In this document: positions 1 through 7,715 of the stretch, piece after piece | Position numbering within the stretch: the stretch's first letter is position 1 | How the letters are laid out: each line of letters opens with the position of its first letter | Position numbers and translations under genes: made by a program | NCBI GenBank assembly: GCA_964431735.1 | Contig: CAYSLJ010000124.1 | Location: forward strand, 1 to 21,378 | Source of the DNA: CALARM01 sp964431735 | GTDB taxonomy: Bacteria > Vulcanimicrobiota > SpSt-956 > JAKJGF01 | Direction of reading: 5' to 3' | DNA: 21,378 nucleotides | Notes under the pieces: generated by a model | The model's input: the letters and a program-made list of their open reading frames with translations, nothing else | Told to the model about the DNA's origin: nothing | Database searches by the model: none

Positions 1-96
1 ACTACTCACTAAATAATTTATAAATGGTTACGAACTTACCTGTCTCGGTACTTAGGAGTTGTCAGGAAATAACTACATCTTAATTACGATTTGTAT

Positions 97-124
97 CGTG
101 ACGCGTAACGCGTAACGCGTGATG
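97..124 (+). repeat. CGTNACG heptamer array 1 (4 units)
   Basis: Four contiguous 7-bp units read CGTGACG, CGTAACG, CGTAACG, CGTGATG, followed by GGAGGATA. This is the purine-centred (R) orientation. Confidence 0.9.
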
Positions 125-217
125 GGAGGATACTAATCGTTCTAACAATTTGCCGGAGTTATTTTTCTTACAGTCCTTAGGAACGATAATTAAATAACTG
201 TCTCAAATATATTAAAT

Positions 218-231
218 CGTGACGCTTTACG
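218..231 (+). repeat. CGTNACG heptamer array 2 (2 units)
   Basis: One perfect unit (CGTGACG) and one degenerate unit (CTTTACG) are followed by CGAGGAAAGAGAC. The right flank, including a later ATTCC, matches those at 13073-13115 and, inverted, 7530-7566. Confidence 0.75.
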
Positions 232-332
232 CGAGGAAAGAGACAATTAATAAAATTCTATTCCTTATTAATATTTTCGATTGCTGACGGAGGTAAATAC
301 GAAACCGGATAATCTGTGGTTTTGTCTTCTCC

Positions 333-360
333 CGTCACGCGTCACGCGTTACGCGTCACG
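333..360 (-). repeat. CGTNACG heptamer array 3 (4 units)
   Basis: The plus strand reads CGTCACG, CGTCACG, CGTTACG, CGTCACG, so the R orientation is on the minus strand. The conserved GGGAGAAG flank lies on that strand at 327-334. Confidence 0.9.
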
Positions 361-647
361 ACTTATAAGCACTAAGAGTGATAAATTACGGAAAATAATA
401 AAAAGAAGACTTTGTGTGAGATGATAGAAATTTTAATTTTGAAAATGGAGGTGTTGTCAGAATAAAGTGGAGAATTTCCATGAATATGTAATAAAATCCT
501 TTCGGTTAAACTGATTGGCAGAAAAATCGTTGGAAACCGCTAATCTGTTGATTTTAGCTCATCTGAATGGTGTCAGGTCCCGGTTACGTCGCATGTAATG
601 TGTTACAGGCCAAAAAATCATTAAAACAACTATAAAGGAGGTAAAAA

Positions 648-2852
648 GTGCAGAAGTTTTTTTCTTTAATCACTGTGGTATTATTTGTATCATTATTATC
701 TGTATTACCTGTTCTGGCAGACCCTTTTTCCGATGTTCCCCAGGGACACTGGGCATATGATGCAGTGCAGATGCTTGAAGAAAAGGGTCTTGTAGAAGGA
801 TATCCCGATGGTCTTTTCAAAGGTGAAAGACCTATGACACGTTATGAAATGGCTATGGTTGTAGCAAGAGTTATTGCAAAACTGGAACAGGTTCAGTCTT
901 CTATTCCTGAGATGCCTGATCTATCCGTATATGCAACAAAAACCGATCTTGAAGCCATAAATAAATTAATAAAAGAATATGGCAATGAACTGGATGCTCT
1001 CGGAGTAAGGGTTACGAATGTAGAAGATACGCTCGGTAAACTTTCAGGCAGAGTGGAAGAACTGGAAAGAATAAAAGTGAGCGGCACCTTTGAAAGTGTC
1101 GGTATGACTATGGGGATTTCCCCTGAAACCGGGAATGTTTCAGGCCCGGGAACTCCTGACCCGAATTCTCACAATATAAGACCTGGTTTTGACAGATATT
1201 TAAATCCTCTTGGAGAAGCTTTCAAAGTAGTCGATGGAAGTGCTCTTGTATCCAGGCTGGATCTTACTGTAACGGCAAAGCTTGCCGATAAATTGAAAGG
1301 CGGCGGTAATCTTATAGCCTACAGTGCTTTCGGAGATAAGAGATTGATTGAATGCTGGGGAACTATGGTGCCCTATAATTCAACAGGTGTTACCAGTATA
1401 TGGAATCAGAATTTTCAGGCCAACCTGGGTACACTCTGGGTAGACAGTGATGTGGAAAACTGGGATTTTACTATTAAATTCGGAGAATATAATCTGAATA
1501 AAGTCTCGAAAAATCTTTTTTACGGTCAGAGAAGTATTATTGGTCTCGGAGGAAGAGATGTTTATCCTCTGGAAGGAATAAATATAACAGGTAAACTCTA
1601 TAAAACGGTAGATATGGAATTTTTTATGGCCAGAAATTCCAATGTTTTTAGAAGGGTAAACGATCACAGCATATATACCCTTGGCAATCCCTATAATGAC
1701 GGTGCCGGCTCTATAAGGATGCTTACAAACGGCACTACAGATCCCGGTCTTTATGATAACTATATGTACGGTGCATGGTTCGGTTATGATTATGAGAAGG
1801 TTTTTCATATAGAAGGTGCATTCCTCAGGATATATGATGATTATGCCAATCACCCTGCTCCTTCAACTCTCAGCTACTATCAGGATCCGAGAGAAACCAA
1901 ATATTTTGGTTTTAAAGGACATTATAATATAAAGGAAAATATTAAGATATACGGTGAATTTGCCGGTACCAGATTTAATATGAATATGAACAATGGCGAA
2001 AATCCTACAGGTAAAGGTTATCTCGGTAATATAGGAGCCCAGGTGAAACTGGATAATTTACAGTTCTACGGAGAATATGATTATACTGCTCCCAATTATG
2101 ATCCTTTCTCTTATCATCAGACATGGCTCAGAGCCTATACCGATGGTTATCATGCGGGATGGGACTGGAAATACGGCCAGAGATGGGGCAACGCCGTAAG
2201 ATTTGGGAAATTCAGAGCAAACAGGCAGGGATTTGAAGGTGGTCTGTCTTATAAGTTTGAAAAGGGAGATGTCTACGGAGATTTCAGCTATTTAAAACAG
2301 ATAGAACCTACAAGAAATACACTGGATGAAAATAATTTCAATATCGATCCTCTTACAGGATTGAACAGAGCTAATACCTATGGAAATCAGGATTCAATAT
2401 TCCGTTATGCTTCCGATAGTAAAGGCAGTGAAATATATCTGAGGGTAGGAGGCAGATATGATGCATGTGAAAAAATTCATATCTGGGGTATGTATGATTA
2501 TGAGAATTTCCAGAGAGATTATGCTGCATCAACAGTCGGAAGAGTGTCAGATAATAAGACTGATTATTCCTACCATTTTGTTAATACAGGTGTTACCTAT
2601 GATCTTACAGATAATTTTTCCGTTCAGGGAAATCTGGAATATTATAAAGCAAAAGGTATAAAAGACAATGGCGGAAATATAGAAGAATCTCAGCTTATAC
2701 CGGGTGTTTCTACACAGTATAGATTCAGTGATACCACTTCGTGGATACTGGATTATAAATTTTATTCCGTTAAAGATGAAACAAGGCCTGCTGACAATAA
2801 CTGGGATTATACTGCAAACAAGCTTGTTACAAGACTTGAAGTCAAATTTTAG
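648..2852 (+). CDS. SLH-domain outer-membrane porin
   Basis: This 734-aa protein starts at GTG 648, seven bases after a strong ribosome site (AAAGGAGG, 634-641). Residues 1-24 form a signal peptide ending VLA, with cleavage likely before DPFSDV. Residues 27-80 are one SLH domain (FSDVPQGHWAYDAV, then a GYPDG turn and MTRYEMA). Residues 85-140 are a likely coiled coil. The remainder is rich in alternating aromatic and charged strands and ends LEVKF, with the terminal Phe typical of BamA-assembled beta-barrels. In known families the SLH domain binds modified peptidoglycan or secondary polymer while the barrel sits in the outer membrane, tethering it to the wall and passing small solutes. The MFS transporter follows 62 bp downstream without a visible terminator, so the two may be co-transcribed and serve the same solute. 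Family assignment is firm; substrate is unknown. Confidence 0.9.
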   Translation: MQKFFSLITVVLFVSLLSVLPVLADPFSDVPQGHWAYDAVQMLEEKGLVEGYPDGLFKGERPMTRYEMAMVVARVIAKLEQVQSSIPEMPDLSVYATKTDLEAINKLIKEYGNELDALGVRVTNVEDTLGKLSGRVEELERIKVSGTFESVGMTMGISPETGNVSGPGTPDPNSHNIRPGFDRYLNPLGEAFKVVDGSALVSRLDLTVTAKLADKLKGGGNLIAYSAFGDKRLIECWGTMVPYNSTGVTSIWNQNFQANLGTLWVDSDVENWDFTIKFGEYNLNKVSKNLFYGQRSIIGLGGRDVYPLEGINITGKLYKTVDMEFFMARNSNVFRRVNDHSIYTLGNPYNDGAGSIRMLTNGTTDPGLYDNYMYGAWFGYDYEKVFHIEGAFLRIYDDYANHPAPSTLSYYQDPRETKYFGFKGHYNIKENIKIYGEFAGTRFNMNMNNGENPTGKGYLGNIGAQVKLDNLQFYGEYDYTAPNYDPFSYHQTWLRAYTDGYHAGWDWKYGQRWGNAVRFGKFRANRQGFEGGLSYKFEKGDVYGDFSYLKQIEPTRNTLDENNFNIDPLTGLNRANTYGNQDSIFRYASDSKGSEIYLRVGGRYDACEKIHIWGMYDYENFQRDYAASTVGRVSDNKTDYSYHFVNTGVTYDLTDNFSVQGNLEYYKAKGIKDNGGNIEESQLIPGVSTQYRFSDTTSWILDYKFYSVKDETRPADNNWDYTANKLVTRLEVKF

Positions 2853-2914
2853 CAGTCCTTATAATAAACAGGTCTTTTAATGTACTTTAAAAATTTAATC
2901 TGGAGGTTTATATT

Positions 2915-4147
2915 ATGAGTAATGAAAATTTGGAAAGTAAACGCTGGCTTATAGCTATTGCCGGAGTGATTATGCAGGTGTCGCTGGGAACTGTTTATGC
3001 CTGGTCAGTATTTAAAAAGCCTCTTATGACAAATCATGGTTGGACGGAAACTTCTACACAGGTGACTTTTATGATCTGTATCGGAATGATAGGTCTGGCA
3101 GCAGCTTTTGGCGGAACTCTTCTTGATAAGAAAGGCCCGAGATTTGTTGCTACTATCGGTGGTATTCTTTTTGGTATAGGAACCCTGCTTGCAGGTCTGG
3201 CAGATCAGATGGGTAGTATAGCCCTTCTTTATTTAGGTTTTGGTTTTATTGGCGGTCTTGGTAACGGCTTTGGATATGTTACTCCTATTGCCACATTAAT
3301 CAGATGGTTCCCTGATAAGAGAGGACTAGTTACAGGACTTGCAGTAATGGGTTTTGGTTTTGGAGCATTTTTTATGGGTAAGATTGCTCCCGGAATGATT
3401 AATACTATGGGAGTTGCAAATACGTTTTATATACTCGGTGCTATTTTCCTTGTTCTCGTGACTGCTTCGGCACAGTTATTCAAAAATCCTCCTCAGGGGT
3501 GGCTTCCTGCAGGATTTACTCCTGTAGCCGGGAAAAGTGCCACTGCAGCGGATTCTTTTAATTTTGACGAAGCTATAAAAACACCTCAATGGTGGATGCT
3601 CTGGGGTATGCTTTTCCTTAATGTTACCGCAGGTATCGGATTATTATCACAGCTTTCCCCGATGGCACAGGAACTTTATAAAAATACTATAACAGACGAG
3701 AAAGCTCTTGCTATCGCAGGGGGAAGCATTGTAGCTATTGCTTCTATTTTTAACGGTCTGGGCAGACTCTTCTGGGCAGGCCTTTCTGATTCTATAGGCA
3801 GAAAGAATGTTTTCATGATTATGTTTTTAACCCAGGCTGTTCTTTATATTATTCTGCCTCAGATCAGTAATGTTATGCTCTTTACGGTTTTTGCCTGTTA
3901 TCTTCTGGCCTGTTATGGCGGAGGTTTTGCAACTATGCCCGGTTTTGCTGCAGATGCCTTTGGCCCTGCTTATATCGGAAAGGTTTATGGCATAATGATT
4001 ACTGCATGGGGTGTGGCAGGAGTTGTTGGCCCATTTGTATTTGCCCAGTTTAAAGGTGTAGCTCTTTATGTTGCAGCAGGACTTCTTATTGTAGGTTTCC
4101 TGGATGCTCTTCTTTATAAGAAACCTGATGCTAAATCAGCAAAATAG
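2915..4147 (+). CDS. MFS transporter, oxalate/formate antiporter (OFA) type
   Basis: The 410-aa protein starts at ATG 2915 with CTGGAGG upstream. It shows 12 probable membrane helices. Features of the OFA family include an N-terminal helix with SLGTVYAWSVF, the loop DKKGPR after helix 2, a central linker NPPQGWLPAG (191-200), and GRLFWAGLSDSIGRKN (283-298) between helices 8 and 9. Arg284 and Lys356 (in YIGKVYG) are basic residues in the regions where OxlT has its two substrate-binding basic residues; this is my recollection-based alignment, not a computed one. Family members exchange oxalate/formate or carry lactate and other monocarboxylates. Neighbouring FDH genes make formate a reasonable candidate, but that is inference. 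A perfect hairpin terminator lies directly downstream. Confidence 0.82.
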   Translation: MSNENLESKRWLIAIAGVIMQVSLGTVYAWSVFKKPLMTNHGWTETSTQVTFMICIGMIGLAAAFGGTLLDKKGPRFVATIGGILFGIGTLLAGLADQMGSIALLYLGFGFIGGLGNGFGYVTPIATLIRWFPDKRGLVTGLAVMGFGFGAFFMGKIAPGMINTMGVANTFYILGAIFLVLVTASAQLFKNPPQGWLPAGFTPVAGKSATAADSFNFDEAIKTPQWWMLWGMLFLNVTAGIGLLSQLSPMAQELYKNTITDEKALAIAGGSIVAIASIFNGLGRLFWAGLSDSIGRKNVFMIMFLTQAVLYIILPQISNVMLFTVFACYLLACYGGGFATMPGFAADAFGPAYIGKVYGIMITAWGVAGVVGPFVFAQFKGVALYVAAGLLIVGFLDALLYKKPDAKSAK

Positions 4148-4153
4148 GTTTTG

Positions 4154-4196
4154 AGATATAAAAACAGGTGAGTAAAACTCACCTGTTTTTATATCT
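4154..4196. terminator. Perfect hairpin terminator after the MFS gene
   Basis: A 20-bp perfect stem (4154-4173 paired with 4177-4196) has an AAA loop. The arms carry an A-run on the 5' side and a T-run on the 3' side, so it can act on either strand. It begins seven bases after the MFS stop codon. Confidence 0.85.
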
Positions 4197-4285
4197 AACA
4201 ACCATGACCGGTTAGGTCACAACTAAGTATGAGAAATTTTTCCTCCCGTCACGCGTTACGCGTTACGCGTTACGATTCTCATATA
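4197..4285 (-). repeat. Type-A intergenic repeat element (copy 1)
   Basis: Read on the minus strand it has TATATGAGAAT, then the heptamer array, GGGAGGA, TTTCTCATA, and finally a tail with TTGTGACC and AACCGGTCATGG. The same modules in the same order occur at 11382-11471. The tail alone recurs at 21195-21228. Confidence 0.8.
4247..4274 (-). repeat. CGTNACG heptamer array 4 (4 units)
   Basis: The plus strand reads CGTCACG followed by three CGTTACG units. It is preceded by TCCTCC, the inverted GGAGGA flank. Confidence 0.9.
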
Positions 4286-4332
4286 AATAATAGAAAAATA
4301 TTTTTGTTGTCAGAACCGGCCCTGACATGATC

Positions 4333-4914
4333 TCACACATGTTTTAGTAATTCCACAAGACCTGTTTCCAGATTATAATAAGCTCCTACAATTTTAACCT
4401 GACCTTTCTCTACAACTTTATCCAGCACGGGAGGAGTTGTCTTTAATTTTTCCACTGTTTCCATAATATTCAGTTTTGTTGTATTTTCATATATATCACC
4501 CTGTAACTCTCTGGCTTTTTCCACTACAGGAAGAAGTGATTTTACTATATAACCTGTATTCAATGAAACTTCGGAACCTGAAATGGTTGCCCTGATAGCT
4601 CCGCAGTTACTGTGTCCCATTACCATTACCAGATTTACATCAAGATGTTCTACTGCATATTCTATACTTCCGATGATTATGTCATCAAGAATGTTCCCTG
4701 CCACTCTTATGATAAATAAATCCCCGAGACCCTGATCAAAAATAATTTCCGGCGGTATTCTGGAATCGGAACAACCAAGAATAGCTGCGAAAGGATGCTG
4801 TCCCTGAAGTATTTTAATCTGTCTCTCTATTGTCTGATCAGGATGACTCATATGCCTTTCTGCAAATCTTTTATTCCCTTCCAATAATTTTTGTAAAGCT
4901 TCTTCATACTTCAT
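4333..4914 (-). CDS. Beta-class carbonic anhydrase
   Basis: This 193-aa enzyme interconverts CO2 and bicarbonate in the cytoplasm. The zinc ligands of the beta class are visible: Cys48 in GCSDSR (with the Asp50/Arg52 dyad), then His101 and Cys104 in GHSNCGA. The length is normal for the family. I chose ATG at 4914. A GTG nine bases upstream (4923) is in frame but lies inside the ribosome site AAAGGAG, so it is unlikely to be used. The gene stands alone and faces away from the FDH locus, sharing its upstream gap with nuoEF. CO2 supply or removal for FDH is a plausible role, though beta-carbonic anhydrases are common housekeeping enzymes. Confidence 0.93.
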   Translation of the reverse strand: MKYEEALQKLLEGNKRFAERHMSHPDQTIERQIKILQGQHPFAAILGCSDSRIPPEIIFDQGLGDLFIIRVAGNILDDIIIGSIEYAVEHLDVNLVMVMGHSNCGAIRATISGSEVSLNTGYIVKSLLPVVEKARELQGDIYENTTKLNIMETVEKLKTTPPVLDKVVEKGQVKIVGAYYNLETGLVELLKHV

Positions 4915-4959
4915 TGAAATCACTCCTTTAAGAGTTATAGTTATTTTTTGTATCTCACA

Positions 4960-5060
4960 TTACTGACCTGAGCATGAGCATGTAATAAATTGCATCCTCC
5001 CGTCACGCGTTACGCGTTACGCGTCACGAGAATAAAATATGCATTATTTATACTCACCTC
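4960..5060 (-). repeat. 101-bp repeat element, copy 1 (exact inverted copy at 13137-13237)
   Basis: Its reverse complement is identical base for base to 13137-13237. It encloses a four-unit heptamer array plus about 26 bp on the GGGAGGA side beyond that motif and about 32 bp on the other. Similarity continues with one mismatch to about 5067. Confidence 0.95.
5001..5028 (-). repeat. CGTNACG heptamer array 5 (4 units)
   Basis: The plus strand reads CGTCACG, CGTTACG, CGTTACG, CGTCACG, inside the 101-bp repeat. Confidence 0.9.
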
Positions 5061-5082
5061 AGTAATTGCTGGATTATGATTC

Positions 5083-5110
5083 TTGTTATCATAAAAATAT
5101 CCTTTATAGT
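5083..5110 (+). promoter_or_regulatory. Candidate sigma-70-type promoter for the FDH nuoEF gene
   Basis: TTGTTA (5083-5088), a 16-bp spacer and TATAGT (5105-5110) lie about 77 bp upstream of ATG 5188. The match is fair. A second TATAAT at 5162-5167 has no good -35 and sits too close to the ribosome site. Confidence 0.4.
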
Positions 5111-5187
5111 TTTTTTAGAAGGACTTTTCAGAAAAATAATAGAATCAAATAAAGTAAAATGATATAATATGAAAAAGGAGGTCATAT

Positions 5188-6906
5188 ATGCAAAATCATA
5201 TAAAAGATAAGATTGAAGCAATTTCTGCACAGTATCCTGATAAAAAATCTGCCCTTATACCTGCTCTGGATATTCTTCAGAGGGAAAGAAATAATAATCT
5301 TTCTTCTGAAGATATAAGAGAAGTGGCTAATTATCTGGGAACTACAGAGAGCAGAACCTATGGTGTGGCCACATACTATACCATGTTTAACGTAAAACCT
5401 GTCGGCACATATCATCTTCAGGTTGATACGAATATACCCGGGTTTTTAACAGGTGCCGATGAAATTCTGAAGCATCTTGAAAAAAAACTTGGTATAAAGG
5501 TAGGGCAGACTACTTTAGACGGATTTTTTACACTTACTTCAGTGCAGGATCTTGGCTCATGCGGTACATGTCCTGTCATTCAGGTAAATGATATTTATTA
5601 TGAAAATATGACTTTAGAGAAAACGGACATGCTAATCGATAGTCTTCGTAAAGGTATTATGCCGGAACCGGATAAGACCTCTTATTATGGTACTGAATGT
5701 AATATACTCCTCAAAAATCGGGGAAAAGAAAATTCCAGGAGTATAAAGACTTATAAATCAAACGGCGGTTATAAAACTTTAGAGAAATCTCTGTCCATGA
5801 AACCTTCTGATATTATTGCCGCTGTTAAAGAAGCCATGCTCAGAGGAAGGGGAGGAGCCGGTTTCCCCGCAGGATTGAAATGGGGATTTCTTCCCAAAAA
5901 TGATGACCGTCCCGTATATCTTATCTGTAATGCAGACGAAGGTGAGCCGGGAACATTCAAGGACAGACAGATTATGGAATATGACCCTCATCTGCTTATT
6001 GAAGGTATTGCCATAAGTGCCTATGCCATAGGTGCAAAGAAAGCTTTTATATATATCAGAGGAGAATTTCGCTGGATTGCGGAAATCCTTGAAAAAGCAG
6101 TAAAAGAAGCAAAAGAAGAAGGATGTCTTAACTATACTGATATTGTAGTTCATAAAGGAGCCGGTTCCTATGTGTGCGGTGATGAAACGGCTTTAATGGA
6201 AAGTCTGGAAGGCAAAAGGGGCTATCCCAGGAAAAAACCGCCTTTCCCTGCAAATAAAGGTCTTTATGATTGCCCTACAATTATTAATAATGTGGAAACA
6301 CTTGCAACAGTACCTTTTATTATAGAACATGGTGTGGAAGAATTCAGAAAAATAGGCACTACAGGTAATTTTGGCCCCAAACTCTACGGTGTGAGCGGCC
6401 ATGTAAACAGACCCGGTATGTATGAGTTTCCTCTGGGAACTCTGCTGGAAACGATCCTTGATGCGGCAGGAGGGGTAAAGGGTAAATTGAAAGCCGTTAT
6501 AGTAGGAGGTCTTTCCGTTCCCATACTCAGGGCAGATGAAATCAAAGGATTGAAAATGGATTATGACTCATGTCTTAAAGCGGGAACCATGCTCGGTTCC
6601 GGTGGTATTATGGTAATAAATGATACTGTATCAATACCTGAGTTGACTCTGCGAACAATAAGTTTTTATGCTCATGAGTCCTGCGGACAGTGTGTGCCAT
6701 GTCGTGAAGGATCTCATACTATAAAAGAACTGCTTAAAAAGATTCTTCATAAGAATGGAACAGGGGAAGATATTGAACTTATATTAAAACTGTGCCGTAA
6801 TATTAAAGGCCGCACCATCTGTCCTACAGGTGATGCTTTCTCCATGCCTGTCGAGGCAATGATTCTTAAATTCAGAGATGAATTTGATGCACTGGTAAAG
6901 GGTTAA
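5188..6906 (+). CDS. FDH-associated NADH-dehydrogenase subunit, NuoE-NuoF fusion
   Basis: This 572-aa fusion starts at ATG 5188 after AAAGGAGG. Residues 1-160 are a NuoE-like (24-kDa subunit) thioredoxin fold. Residues 190-572 are NuoF-like (51-kDa subunit), with the nucleotide/flavin motifs GRGGAGFPAG (220-229) and NADEGEPGTFKDR (248-260). Cys499, Cys502, Cys505 and Cys545 hold the [4Fe-4S] N3-type cluster. It should pass electrons between NAD(H) and the catalytic subunit encoded 0.8 kb downstream. The oddity is the NuoE half. Where the hydrogenase homologue has C-x4-C and C-x3-C, this has Asp80, Gly85, Asp121 and only Cys125, so a normal [2Fe-2S] N1a-type cluster cannot form. There is no C-terminal ferredoxin domain. 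Domain assignment is firm; the electron route is inferred. Confidence 0.9.
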   Translation: MQNHIKDKIEAISAQYPDKKSALIPALDILQRERNNNLSSEDIREVANYLGTTESRTYGVATYYTMFNVKPVGTYHLQVDTNIPGFLTGADEILKHLEKKLGIKVGQTTLDGFFTLTSVQDLGSCGTCPVIQVNDIYYENMTLEKTDMLIDSLRKGIMPEPDKTSYYGTECNILLKNRGKENSRSIKTYKSNGGYKTLEKSLSMKPSDIIAAVKEAMLRGRGGAGFPAGLKWGFLPKNDDRPVYLICNADEGEPGTFKDRQIMEYDPHLLIEGIAISAYAIGAKKAFIYIRGEFRWIAEILEKAVKEAKEEGCLNYTDIVVHKGAGSYVCGDETALMESLEGKRGYPRKKPPFPANKGLYDCPTIINNVETLATVPFIIEHGVEEFRKIGTTGNFGPKLYGVSGHVNRPGMYEFPLGTLLETILDAAGGVKGKLKAVIVGGLSVPILRADEIKGLKMDYDSCLKAGTMLGSGGIMVINDTVSIPELTLRTISFYAHESCGQCVPCREGSHTIKELLKKILHKNGTGEDIELILKLCRNIKGRTICPTGDAFSMPVEAMILKFRDEFDALVKG

Positions 6907-6936
6907 TTATACCATCGTGAGAATATATATGAGAAT

Positions 6937-6964
6937 CATGACGCGTCACTCGTTACGTGTGGCG
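6937..6964 (+). repeat. CGTNACG heptamer array 6 (4 degenerate units)
   Basis: The units read CATGACG, CGTCACT, CGTTACG, TGTGGCG, followed by GGAGAAGAGG. TATATGAGAAT lies immediately left (6927-6937), as in type-A elements. Confidence 0.75.
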
Positions 6965-7052
6965 GGAGAAGAGGTTCTCTTTACTTGTTATGACTGCAAT
7001 CAATCAGAGGTGTACGTTTAATGTGAATAAATGGTATTAGAATCCTTCCACG

Positions 7053-7080
7053 CGTCACGCGTCACGCGTAACGCGTCACG
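7053..7080 (-). repeat. CGTNACG heptamer array 7 (4 units)
   Basis: The plus strand reads CGTCACG, CGTCACG, CGTAACG, CGTCACG; the third unit has the opposite central base. The array ends 10 bp before the ribosome site of the response regulator. Confidence 0.9.
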
Positions 7081-7103
7081 AGAAATTAAAGGAGGTAATT
7101 TTT

Positions 7104-7487
7104 ATGTCAAAGAAAATTCTCATGATCGATGATGATGATGAACTGGTTGAATCTGTAAAAATACTGCTTGAAGCCAAAGGTTATGAATTTTTATCGGCTC
7201 CTTCCAGTGCCGAGGGCTTTGAGATGGCAAAAAAAGAACAGCCTTCTCTCATTCTCCTCGATGTTATGATGACTCATGACAGTGACGGACTTGACGGGGC
7301 GGTTAAATTAAAAAATGAGAAATTGACTGCAGATATACCTGTTATTATGATGACAGGTATAAGAAAACCCGATAATTTACTTGAAAGTTATGCTTCAGAT
7401 GAAAAATTTTCTAATATCAAAGGTGTTTATGAAAAACCACTGAAACCTGAGACTCTTATTAAACTGGTGAATAAACATGCCAGATAA
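7104..7487 (+). CDS. Stand-alone response-regulator receiver protein (CheY-like)
   Basis: The 127-aa protein has a single receiver domain and no output domain. The acidic pocket is Asp9/Asp10 with phospho-acceptor Asp53 (LILLDVMM). Thr84 (MMTG) and Lys111 (EKPLKP) complete the conserved switch residues, so it looks phosphorylatable. The start is ATG 7104 with AAAGGAGG upstream. It sits between the two FDH subunit genes with repeat-bearing gaps on both sides and no kinase gene in the window. Single-domain receivers do occur beside FDH and hydrogenase genes, but I do not know a demonstrated role. It could regulate the complex by protein contact or simply share the locus. Confidence 0.9.
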   Translation: MSKKILMIDDDDELVESVKILLEAKGYEFLSAPSSAEGFEMAKKEQPSLILLDVMMTHDSDGLDGAVKLKNEKLTADIPVIMMTGIRKPDNLLESYASDEKFSNIKGVYEKPLKPETLIKLVNKHAR

Positions 7488-7519
7488 AATGAAACGGGGA
7501 ATTGTTTAAACTTGACGAT

Positions 7520-7655
7520 TATATTAAGCATTAAGGAATGAAAATTTATTAAAGGTCTCTTCCCTCGCGTCACGCGTCACGGGTTAATATAATGTCGTTC
7601 CCGGGCTTATAATTAAAGGGTATAGGAATTTTCATTTTTAATGGCTTAAAATAAA
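7520..7655. repeat. MITE-like element with imperfect terminal inverted repeats
   Basis: The left end (about 7520-7550: ATTAAGCATTAA, then AATGAAAATT) is mirrored at the right end (about 7623-7655: GGAATTTTCATT, TTTAATGGCTTA). A two-unit heptamer array and CCTCGCG lie between. It is about 136 bp with no coding content. Confidence 0.55.
7568..7581 (-). repeat. CGTNACG heptamer array 8 (2 units)
   Basis: Two CGTCACG units on the plus strand are preceded by TCCCTCG, the inverted CGAGGGA flank. Confidence 0.8.
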
Positions 7656-7715
7656 GCTTTAGATGAAAATTAAGTAGAAGCAATTTATCTAAATAATTAA
7701 ATAAGGAGGATTGTC

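Larger units (their letters stand above)
1..647. other. Non-coding, repeat-rich region upstream of the porin
   Basis: I see no convincing gene in this stretch; the only frame reaching into it is antisense to the porin start. It holds three heptamer arrays (97-124, 218-231, 333-360), an imperfect inverted repeat (136-145 with 177-187, ATCGTTCTAA against TTAGGAACGAT) and a fragment at 45-64 (CGGTACTTAG then GTTGTCAG). That fragment resembles a deleted version of the flank seen at 21195-21228. From about 361 to 630 the sequence is AT-rich and unique. It probably contains the porin promoter, but I could not find a well-spaced -35/-10 pair. Confidence 0.6.

Noticed and set aside
1..647. tRNA (including selC) or other structured RNA gene in the left non-coding region
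   Set aside because: I found no cloverleaf-compatible pairing or TTCGA-type arm. The palindromes present belong to the repeat families.
1380..1853. 157-codon minus-strand open frame
   Set aside because: It is antisense to the porin, with no ribosome site or recognisable domain.
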